A stretch of DNA of 64,000 bases from Aureococcus anophagefferens (taxonomy: Eukaryota; Sar; Pelagophyceae; Pelagomonadales; Pelagomonadaceae): the NCBI RefSeq assembly GCF_000186865.1, contig NW_008705590.1, positions 361,702-425,701 of the forward strand, written 5' to 3'. The notes under the pieces are model-generated. The model was not told the DNA's origin. It worked only from the letters and a program-made list of their open reading frames with translations, and did not search any database. Shown here in pieces: positions 56,419 through 64,000 of the stretch (its first letter is position 1; each line of letters opens with the position of its first letter). The translations under genes were made by a program, and so were the position numbers.

Positions 56419-59260
56419 ATGGCGGGCAGCCTCCTCTGGATCGCGGCGGCCTGCGTCCCGCTCCTCGTCTACCGCCCGCCCGTCGAGCTGCTCCGCGAAC
56501 TCTTCACGCGGCTCTACCACGTGCAGAGCCATCTCCCGGCGGCCCTCGCGAAGCAGTGGCGCCTCGGCGCGACGCTGCTGCTGCAGCTCGTCCCGGCCAT
56601 GGACCCCGCGGCGGACCCCTACCTCACGGCCTACGACGTGCCGCCCTGCGCGGCGGGCAACGGCAAGTCCGCCGTGCTCATCACGGGCGCGACGGGCATG
56701 GTCGGCCTCCACCTCATGGACCTGCTGCTCCGAACGACGGACGCGCGCGTCTTCGCCGTCGTGCGGCGGCGATCGCTCGAGAAGCTGCGGCGCGACGCCG
56801 GGAAATACGGCCTCGCCCTCCCCCAGTTCGAGGGCCGGGTGACGATCAGCGTCCGGTGGCCGGGACGATTTCCGAGAGATTTCGGGTGGGGAAACGATGA
56901 AACATCGTGACCGACATGCTTGGTAGGTCACGATCCTCGACGGCGACTGCAAGAAGCGGCACCTGGGCCTCGGCGCGGCCGCGTGGCGCGACGTCGAGCG
57001 CGACGTCGGCTACTGCTTCCACCTCGCGGCGAACTCGTCCTTCGTCGCGACCTACGAGATTTTACGAAGCGACTGGATGCCGAGCTACGTGGACCTCCTC
57101 GAGTTCTGCGCGCGCGCGGGCGTCGCGTTCCACCTCGTCGGGTCCGTGGGCCGCTTCGCCGTCGCGGTGCCGGAGAACCGGACGCGGCGCGGCGTCTGGA
57201 CGTCGGGCTACATGCGCCAGAAGTACGTCCAGTACGAGCTCCTGCAGAAGTTCTTCGCGAGGGGCCTCGGCGGGAGCTGGACGGACTGCGCCTACATCCT
57301 GGGCACGGTCGCGGGCGGCGGCGCGAACCCGGGCTTCCACGACTCCATGTGGAAGGCCGCGGCGATCCAGCGCGCGGTCGGCGTCGCGTTCCCCGGCGAC
57401 GCGACGCTCGTCCCCGTGGACGCGCTCGTCGAGGCGCTCTGGGTCAACGCGACGGCCGGGGCCGTGGCGCCCTACATGTCCCTCCGCCTGAAGCGCGTGC
57501 TCGCGTCCGCGGACATCGGCGTCGCGACGACCGTGGGCGCCGCGGACTTTTGGCGCGCCGCGGACGCCGCGGGCTTCCCGCGCGTCGCCGTGCGCGCGTT
57601 CGTGCCGCCGGACATCGACGCGCTCGTCGCGGCCATGCACCGCCCCTTCGAGGCGCCGCCGGCCGTGCGCGCGATCTTCGACGCCGTCGACGAAGAAGCC
57701 GTCATCGCCGCGAACTTCGCGTACGCGCGGCGCGAGTTCGGCGCGCTCGAGGCCTGGCTGCCCCGCCGCGGGCCCGCCGCGCGCCACGCGTCGGCGTCCT
57801 ACCCCTACGGCGCGAACCACAACGGCACCGTCGCCCTGGGGCGCGTCGCCGCGACGCCGTCGGCGGCGGCGGACGTCGCGAAGCTCCTCCGGGCGGACGC
57901 GGCCTCCGGCGTGCGGTGCGTCGGGAGCGCGAAGAGCAACACGGCCTGCCTCGCCGCGCCCCGCGGCGCCGCGATCCTGCGCCTCGACCCGGCGCCGGGC
58001 CTCGTGGCCGTCGCCGAGGACCGCGCGACGGCGACCGTCGGCGCGGGCGTCTGCCTCCGCGACGTCGTCGCCGCGCTCGGCCGCGAGGGCCTCATGCTCT
58101 ACTCGGCCGTGGAGATCGGGAACCTGACCATGGGCGCCGCGGCGGTGTGCCACACGAAGAACCGCCACGCGCCGGGCGACAAGGGCATCCTGTCGTCCTA
58201 CGTCGCCGGCGCGACGTTCGTCGACGGCCGGGGCCGCGTCCACGAGGTGCGCACGGGCGACCACGCCGCGGGCGGCGGCCCGGGGCCCGGCGACTACCAC
58301 CGCGTCGACGGCAAGGACGCGGCGGGCCCCCGGTCGCCGGCGGCGGTCATGCGCCACCTGCGGTCGTCGCACGGCCTCCTCGGCGTCGTCGTCGACGTCG
58401 TCGTCGCCGTGCGGCCCGCGGCGGGGAGGTCCGTCGACCACGCGGTCTACGCGTCGGCGGCGGACTTCGCCGACGTCGCGCGGGACCACGCGAACAGCGG
58501 CGGCTCCGTCTTCGCCTACCTCTCGCCCTCGCTCGACCGCTACCTCGTCGAGACGCAGAAGCCGACGCTCAAGCCCCCGAAGGGCCACTGGTTCTGGGCC
58601 GCGCGCGAGGTCTTCATCACGGCGCTCTTCCCCTTTTTGTTCCGCGTCGGCGACCTGCTCCCCGCGACGGTCGCGCGCCTCTTCTACGGCCTGCTCCACG
58701 TCGCGGGCGAGGCCGCCCTCACGCGGCTCCACGCGCACGGCTCCGCGCCGCCGGGCGCGCACGTGGGCTGGCACGACCACGGCTCCTGGACCAAGTTCCA
58801 GTGGACGTTTTTGGCCTTCCCCCTGGACCGCGCCGGCCGCCTCTTCGACGAGCTCCGCGCGTTCTGCGACGCCTACGAGCGGTCGACGGGCTACGCGAAC
58901 GCCTACTTCGTGTCCTACGTCATGGAGCGCGACGCCTTCGCGACCTTCTCCTACGCGGCGGCCGGGCCCGTCGTCACCGTCGACCCCATCGCGGCCAACG
59001 CCTGCGGCCGCTTCCTCCCCTTTTGCGAGGCGCTCGCGGCGCACCTCGACGCGACCGTCGGCGGGCTCAAGGGCGCGTTCAACCAGTCCGTCGGCGTCGC
59101 GCCGCGCGCGCTCGGCGCCGCCGTGCGGGCCAACGCCGGCGCCGGCGACTTCCTCCAGCTCCGCAAGGAGTACGACCCGCAGGGCCGCTTCCTCAACGCG
59201 TTCTTCGAGGAGATCCTGGCGGGCGTCGCGTCGGACGCGCCCATCGCCGCGGGCCTCTAG
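56419..59260 (+). CDS. fusion of thioester-reductase-like (extended SDR) and FAD-linked oxidase domains, two exons
   Basis: Exons are 56419-56838 and 56927-59260, with an 88-base GT-AG phase-0 intron; 917 residues. The N-terminus is hydrophobic (membrane-associated). The extended SDR/fatty-acyl or thioester reductase part has the NAD(P) loop LITGATGMVGLHLMD near residue 97, LDGDCKKRHLGL, CFHLAANSSFVATYE and a Y-x3-K (GYMRQKYVQYELLQKF, near 245). From about 430 a VAO-type FAD-binding fold follows: TVALGRVAATPSAAADVAKL, GSAKSNTACLA, ATVGAGVCLRDVVAAL and IGNLTMGAAAVCH. The C-terminus has KEYDPQGRFLNAFFEEIL, as in aldonolactone oxidases. Reduction of a carrier-bound or CoA acyl group coupled to a flavin oxidation is possible, but the substrates are unknown. 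Confidence 0.7.
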
Positions 59261-59313
59261 GAGGGGCGGCGCGGAGGCGGGGCGCGCCGCCTCATGCGCG
59301 AGAGAGAGGCGAC

Positions 59314-61213
59314 TTAGATCCAGTCGACGCCCAACGCGACGGCCGTGAGGGCGATGGTCACGGGCAGGAAGAGGATGCGGCACAAGATGTCGAGCTGGAG
59401 GGACCGGGGCTTGGTGAAGAAGAGGGGCTCGTCGACGATGGAGCCGGAGACGATCGCGTCGGGGCCCGAGCCGACGAGGTCGACGAACTCCTTGAAGTCG
59501 AACATGGCGTCGTTCGGGTCCATGATGGGGCTGCCGTGCTTCCTCTTGTAGTAGACCATCGTGAGGTAGGCCTGGTCCGGCGTCACGTAGTAGCCGTAGT
59601 TCTGGAGCGAGGTCGCGAGCTCGCGGTGGTTGATCGTGCCGCTGTGGTCGGAGTCCGCGCGGTCGAAGACGGCGCGGAGCGCGTCGAGGAGCCGGTCCGT
59701 GAGCGCGCCCCGATGCATCTGGACGACGGACATGAGCCGCCGCGAGGACGCCTTCTTCGCGAGCTTCGGCGCCGCCGCGGCCTCCGCGGCGTACGGCCCG
59801 CCGCCGCGCTCCACGAGGACGTCGACGTGCGGGCCCGCGATGGGCACGTCGCCGAGCGTCAGCGCGCGGACGCGGGGCCGGTCGCGCGCGTACTCGAAGG
59901 GCGCGAGGCCCTCCGCGGCGGCGGGCGCGCCGCCCTCGGTGAAGACCTCGAGGTGGCTGAGCAGGAGCTTGTTGCTCTTGACCATGCAGCGGCGGCGCTC
60001 CTCCTGGATCCGCTCGCGGCCGAGGAAGTAGCAGACGGCGCCGTACTCGAGGACGCACGCGACGGAGATGACCTGGCACGTGATGAGGAACTTCGTGAGC
60101 CTCGTCACGTAGGAGAGGACCTGCATGCGCGCGTAGGACTGGGTCTGGAGCGTGAGCATGATGAGCACGGGGATGACGGCGATGGCGACGCGCGCGGGCC
60201 CGACGTGGCGGTCGACCCAGAAGCCCACGTAGTTGATGAGCAGGAACATCATCGCCGGGAGCACGGTCTGCAGGAAGTAGAAGTTGGGCTTCCGCTTGAA
60301 CCGGAAGGTCATGTGCGCCTCGCTGTAGTCCCTGGACGTGCGGATCACCGTGTCCACCGTCGCCGACGTGCCCTTGATTCTCCACGCGTTGTTCCCGTGC
60401 GTCCCGAGCGTCACCTGCGGCTCCCAGTACTGGACGCGCTGCGTGTCGTAGGGCGCGAAGCCGATGGTCACGGAGCACTCCTGCTCGTCGAAGGGCAGGT
60501 GCCGCAGGTCGAGCTGGCACCGGAACGTGTCGTCGACGCGGACGTTGTGCGTGATGCTCCCGGACGGGTAGATCGCGAGCGACAGCGTCGTCGTCGCGGG
60601 CCTCGCGGACCCGTCGACGAAGTACCAGCTGCTCTGCCAGATCCTGTCGTGGTAGGCCGGGCTCAGGATCCACTAGTACTGGTTCGTCCTCGCAGTCCGG
60701 CGTGTACGCGTACGCGAGCCGCATGTCGACCCACATGAGCCGCAGCGTGCCCACGGCGTGGAGCAGGTTCTTGTGCTCGTCGATGTCGAAGTCCGTGAGC
60801 TCGAAGAAGGGGTAGAGGAACACCGGCGTCGCCTCGACGTCGCCGAAGAGCCACTGCGTCGGCAGCATCGTGCTGTCGTAGTTCGGCGCGCGCCCGCCGC
60901 GCGTCGACCCGTCGTCGCCCAAGATGAAGGCCTCGAGCTCGGCCGTCGACAGGAACGTGTTGTTGCCGATCGTCTCCCAGATCTGGTGATCCGTCCAGTT
61001 GAAGCGCCCGTAAAAGTCCCAGGCGATGCCGTCCCAGCTGGCGTAGCGGCAGCCCGAGTCCGTCCAATTATCATAAAGGTCCTCGTAGTAGGTGTAGTAG
61101 TAGCCGTACGTGCCGAAGTTCACCTCGTAGTCACAATCCTCGTAGCCACAATCCTCGCAGAACGCGCAGCGCGCGGCGAGCGCCGCGAGCGCCGCCATGA
61201 CACACGCCCGCAT
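59314..61213 (-). CDS. Cys-loop pentameric ligand-gated ion channel with EF-hand in the M3-M4 loop (one frameshift)
   Basis: The ATG at 61213 starts a signal peptide (MRACVMAALAALAARCAFC). The extracellular domain is Tyr/Trp/Asp-rich. Near 60675 a one-base shift is needed; the reading resumes as WILSPAYHDRIWQSSWYF, then TFRCQLDLRHLPFDEQECS, the Cys-loop with 13 residues between the cysteines. M1 is NFYFLQTVLPAMMFLLINYV, M2 is PARVAIAVIPVLIMLTLQTQ, and M3 is FLITCQVISVACVLEYGAV. The M3-M4 loop carries an EF-hand (AVFDRADSDHSGTINHREL, with loop D-S-D-H-S-G-T-I-N-H-R-E) and a second degenerate one. M4 is the last 20 residues. Total length is about 632 residues. Ligand and ion selectivity are unknown. 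It is convergent with the reductase-oxidase gene and head-to-head with another channel-like gene. Confidence 0.8.
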
Positions 61214-61409
61214 CCTTGCCTGGAGGAGAGGAGAGGAGGAGAGAGAGGCTGCCTTTGATATGAGCGTTTCATCTAGGATGCTGGTAATGCAGTAATGTTG
61301 CAATTAATGTTGCTGCGATCCTCGTCGACGTCCCACGCTCTGTTATGGCCGAACCCGCGGGGCAGCGCCGCTTCGTGGCAAGGTTGTGGTCGTAAGTTAC
61401 CACCGCGGT
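61214..61409. promoter_or_regulatory. 196-base shared spacer of two channel genes, with GA tract
   Basis: Between the ATGs of the ligand-gated channel and the ion-channel-like gene. A 27-base purine tract (GGAGGAGAGGAGAGGAGGA and on, 61222-61248) lies just upstream of the ligand-gated channel. The other half is AT-richer. Confidence 0.4.
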
Positions 61410-62741
61410 ATGGCCGACGCCGAGGGGCAGCTTCGGCCGCCGAGCAAGGCCAGGGTGCAGCCCATCGCCCTGGAGGATGGCCTCCGCGACAACCTCGACC
61501 GGCCCGCGCGGCGGCGGAAGCGCGACGCGGCGCTCCACGCCGCGCGCGTCGCGCTGCCCGTCGTCGAGGCGGCCCTCGTCGGCCTCCCGCGGACGGCGAC
61601 GACGCTCGCGTGCCAGTGCGCGATCCTCGCGTGCTACAGCGCCGAGGCCTGCGGCGCCGCCCTCGGCGGCGGCGACCTCGGACCGCTCGCCGTCGCGGCC
61701 GCGTCGTGGGCGGCGCTGTTCCTCGCGCCCGGCCTCGCGGCGCTCCGGGCCGCGCGCGTCGTCGGCGTCGCCGACGCCGTCGAGGCGTCGTCGGCGAACG
61801 ACGACGTGCGGCGGACGGCCGCCGCCGTGCGCCTCATGAGCGACAACTTCGCGCGCGAGCTCACGGCGCGGGGCCACGGCGGCCTCGCGCTCTTGTTGCT
61901 CCTCGCGCTCGCTCTGTACGTCTTCGGCGCGGCGCTGCACACGAGCCTGGGCGACTCCGGCGCGGATCACTTCGCGGAGTGCTCGACGCTGGGGCGGTCC
62001 ATGTTCACGGCGCTGCGCATCCCCGTCTTCGACGACGTGGGCATGAGCTTCTTCGTCGAGACCGCGAAGGCCGGCCGGCTCGAGGCCTTCGCCATCTGCT
62101 GCCTCGCCGTCGTCGTCGTCGGCTTCGGTGTTTTGAGCGGGCTGATCGCCATCTTCGGCAACGGCTTCGTCGTCCTCGCCGACGACGACGGCGACGAGAG
62201 CGGCGACGAGACGCCCGAGGGCGGCGACGGCGGCGACGCGCCGGACGAGGCGCCGGGCGCGGCCGCGGCGACGCCGGCGCCGCCGCCGGCCGAGAAGCGG
62301 CCGTCGTCGCCGCGCGTCGACAGCTTCAACAGCCGGCGGCGGCGGCCGCCGTCCTCGCGGAACAACCTCGCGTCCGCGCGGCGCGCGTTCCCGGGCTGGG
62401 CCGAGACGGCGACGCCGCGGTTCAACGCCCGGCGGCGGAGCCGCGCGCAGACCATGGACACGAGCCCCGCGGGCCGCCGGGGCCGCCGGGGCTCCCGCGG
62501 CGACGTCGACGTGCAGATCGCCATGCTCCACGCGAAGGTCGACGCGCTCATCGCGGCGCACGCGGCGCAGACGCCCCCGCGGGATCCCCCGGGCCGGCCG
62601 CCGCCGGCGGCGCGCCGCGCGCTGCCGACGCTCCCGAGCGGCATCTCGAAGACGGCCTTCTCGCCCATCGAGGCGTCGCCCGACGTGCCGGAGCGCGCGC
62701 TCGACGAGCCGGAGACGTCGCCCGTCTACGCGATGGCGTAA
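61410..62741 (+). CDS. ion-channel-like membrane protein (S5-pore-S6-type region)
   Basis: 443 residues from the ATG at 61410 (a GTG further up was ignored). The N-terminal 45 residues are basic. Hydrophobic helices at about 50-125 are followed by an amphipathic linker, then LALLLLLALALYVFGAAL (S5-like), a pore-helix-like ECSTLGRSMFTALRIPVFDD, and an S6-like AICCLAVVVVGFGVLSGLI. This resembles one Ion_trans unit, but no charged S4 is visible, so voltage sensing is unlikely. The C-terminal ~180 residues are acidic then Arg/Pro-rich and disordered, with a short helix DVQIAMLHAKVDALIAAH that could be a coiled-coil assembly segment. Confidence 0.5.
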   Translation: MADAEGQLRPPSKARVQPIALEDGLRDNLDRPARRRKRDAALHAARVALPVVEAALVGLPRTATTLACQCAILACYSAEACGAALGGGDLGPLAVAAASWAALFLAPGLAALRAARVVGVADAVEASSANDDVRRTAAAVRLMSDNFARELTARGHGGLALLLLLALALYVFGAALHTSLGDSGADHFAECSTLGRSMFTALRIPVFDDVGMSFFVETAKAGRLEAFAICCLAVVVVGFGVLSGLIAIFGNGFVVLADDDGDESGDETPEGGDGGDAPDEAPGAAAATPAPPPAEKRPSSPRVDSFNSRRRRPPSSRNNLASARRAFPGWAETATPRFNARRRSRAQTMDTSPAGRRGRRGSRGDVDVQIAMLHAKVDALIAAHAAQTPPRDPPGRPPPAARRALPTLPSGISKTAFSPIEASPDVPERALDEPETSPVYAMA

Positions 62742-62874
62742 GCATCGGCAGTCGTGTCGGCGGATGGTGGATGCATTCAACTTTCCGGCAACACCCATGC
62801 ACCATCGACGCGCGCTGTTCACATGAGTTCACGCGCTGCCGCGGCAAAGCCTGTTGCTCGCATCCTCGTCAATC

Positions 62875-64000
62875 ATGGGCGCCTGTTCCGCTAAAAGCGC
62901 GGCCTCGGACCCGAAGAGCGTCGACGAGGTCATCGCCCGCGTGGTGAAGACCAAGGGCGCGACGCTGGACCTGAGCGCGGCGCCCGCGGGCAGCGACGCG
63001 CCCCCGGGGCTCCTGCACCGCTGCGGCCTGAGCCTCGGCGGCGAGGTGCCCGAGGCCGTCTACGGCGCTTCGTCCGTGACGACCCTGTCGCTCAAGTGCG
63101 GCGCGCTGCCGGTGCTGTCGCCGTCGGTCGCGCGGCTCTCGCGGCTCGCGGTCCTCGACGTCTCGGAGAACGGGCTCGCGTCGCTCCCCGCGGAGCTCGG
63201 CGCGCTCGCCTGCCTCGCGACGCTCGACGTCTCGGAGAACAAGCTGGCGACGCTGCCCGCGGAGGTCGGGAAGCTCGGGAAGCTGACGACGCTCGTCGCC
63301 TTCAAGAACGTCATGACGGCGCTCCCCGACGCGCTCGGCGACTGCTCGGCGCTCGCGAACCTCAACCTCTACAACAACAAGCTGACGAAGCTGCCCGCGA
63401 CGCTCGCGAACCTGGAGAACCTCGAGGACGTGAACCTCGGCGCGAACAAGCTGAAGATGACGCCCAAGCTCGACAAGTGGTCCAAGGTCCGCGAGCTCCG
63501 GCTCCACCAGAACAACCTCATCTCCCAGTTCCTGCCGTCCTTCGCGGGCCTGGCGTCCCTCGAGCTCCTGAAGATCGAGCGGAACCTCGCGCTCTCCGCC
63601 TTCCCGGCGCTCGGCGTCCACGCGAAGCTCGAGTCCATCGAGTGCAACAACTGCTCGCTCGAGGCGCTCCCCGACGCCGCGACGCTCGCCGCGGCGCTGC
63701 CCGCGCTCCAGTACCTGACGATCCACGCGAACCGCCTCGCGGAGCTCCCGGCGCTGGCGCTCCCCGAGCTCACGACGCTCAACGCGGGCTCGAACAAGGC
63801 GCTCGCGCGCGTGCCGGACCTCACCGCGTGCCCGAAGCTCCGCGTGCTCTTCGTCGACGACTGCGCCATCGTCGAGGTCGACGCCGCCAACACGCCGGCG
63901 GCCTTCCCGGGCCTCGAGCGGCTCCAGGTCGGCGGCAACAAGATGGACGAGCCGGCGAAGGTCCTCGTCGCGAGCTTCGACGGCCTCGTCCGGAGCAACG
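62875..64000 (+). CDS. leucine-rich-repeat protein, C-terminus beyond window
   Basis: Open from the ATG at 62875 to the right edge (375 codons, no stop). MGACSAKS is a strong N-myristoylation and palmitoylation signal, so the protein is probably membrane-tethered. From about residue 70 there are at least ten LRR units of the type L-x2-L-x-L-x2-N-x-L-x2-LP (for example LDVSENGLASLPAELGAL and LNLYNNKLTKLPATLANL), the SHOC2/plant intracellular ras-group LRR style. No kinase or other domain is seen within the window. Function: protein interaction, unknown partner. Confidence 0.85.
   Translation, partial: MGACSAKSAASDPKSVDEVIARVVKTKGATLDLSAAPAGSDAPPGLLHRCGLSLGGEVPEAVYGASSVTTLSLKCGALPVLSPSVARLSRLAVLDVSENGLASLPAELGALACLATLDVSENKLATLPAEVGKLGKLTTLVAFKNVMTALPDALGDCSALANLNLYNNKLTKLPATLANLENLEDVNLGANKLKMTPKLDKWSKVRELRLHQNNLISQFLPSFAGLASLELLKIERNLALSAFPALGVHAKLESIECNNCSLEALPDAATLAAALPALQYLTIHANRLAELPALALPELTTLNAGSNKALARVPDLTACPKLRVLFVDDCAIVEVDAANTPAAFPGLERLQVGGNKMDEPAKVLVASFDGLVRSN

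Noticed and set aside
60666..60677. ACTAGTGGATCC, identical to a SpeI-BamHI junction of common cloning vectors, at the channel frameshift
   Set aside because: Only 12 bases match and the flanks continue as genomic coding sequence on both sides. Chance or a plain indel is more likely than vector contamination.

Overview
The window is nuclear DNA from a compact, very GC-rich eukaryotic genome, most probably a stramenopile microalga of the pelagophyte (Aureococcus-like) type. The evidence is as follows. Long uninterrupted eukaryotic genes (PRPF6, KNTC1/ROD, B-type cyclin, ABCC transporter, PDI, CRAL-TRIO proteins) sit about one per 2 kb. Introns are few and short. One protein carries a heterokont plastid-targeting signature (signal peptide ending in ASA-F). 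Two introns in one gene look like mobile introner elements, a class described in Aureococcus and in Micromonas. The species call is an inference; no search was run.

Layout. 1-5.4 kb: kinetochore protein KNTC1/ROD (minus, runs off the left edge), head-to-head with splicing factor PRPF6. 8.8-12.5 kb: a sulfotransferase, a HAD-like plastid protein and a two-exon B-type cyclin. 12.7-19.1 kb: phosphatidylglycerophosphate synthase PGS1, an F-box-like gene, a pRiA4b-ORF3/MYND protein and a type II membrane glycosyltransferase. 19.3-26.5 kb: an ABCC transporter, a fucosyltransferase-like secreted protein, a small three-exon membrane protein and a mitochondrial carrier. 26.6-37.4 kb: a PhyH dioxygenase with a SET-like tail, a GT64 exostosin-type transferase, a GH54 arabinofuranosidase, a damaged AAAP amino-acid transporter, ankyrin-MYND, PDI, a CRAL-TRIO-PH protein and two unknowns. 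37.5-45.8 kb: an 11-IQ-motif protein head-to-head with a giant 8-EF-hand protein that holds two introner-like introns. 45.9-53 kb: a broken gene beside a 50-N gap, a glycosyltransferase plus CASD1-like O-acyltransferase reading, and a plastid-targeted membrane protein. 53.4-64 kb: a membrane CRAL-TRIO protein, a thioester-reductase/FAD-oxidase fusion, a Cys-loop ligand-gated channel with an EF-hand in its cytoplasmic loop, an ion-channel-like protein and a leucine-rich-repeat protein (runs off the right edge).

Common themes are Ca2+ signalling (EF-hand/IQ pair, EF-hand channel), glycan assembly and editing (sulfotransferase, several glycosyltransferases, CASD1-like O-acyltransferase, GH54), lipid transfer and synthesis (PGS1, two CRAL-TRIO proteins) and cell division (ROD, cyclin B). 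Neighbouring genes mostly face each other: about eleven head-to-head pairs share short spacers, and convergent genes end within a few to about 190 bases of each other. Several genes (the MYND protein, AAAP transporter, glycosyltransferase-CASD1, ligand-gated channel and the gap-side gene) need a one-base frame change to read through. This points to assembly indels or to real decay and should be checked against reads.

All gene models are read from sequence alone. Splice sites were chosen by GT/GC-AG signals plus reading-frame continuity. Family names rest on motifs recognised by eye.
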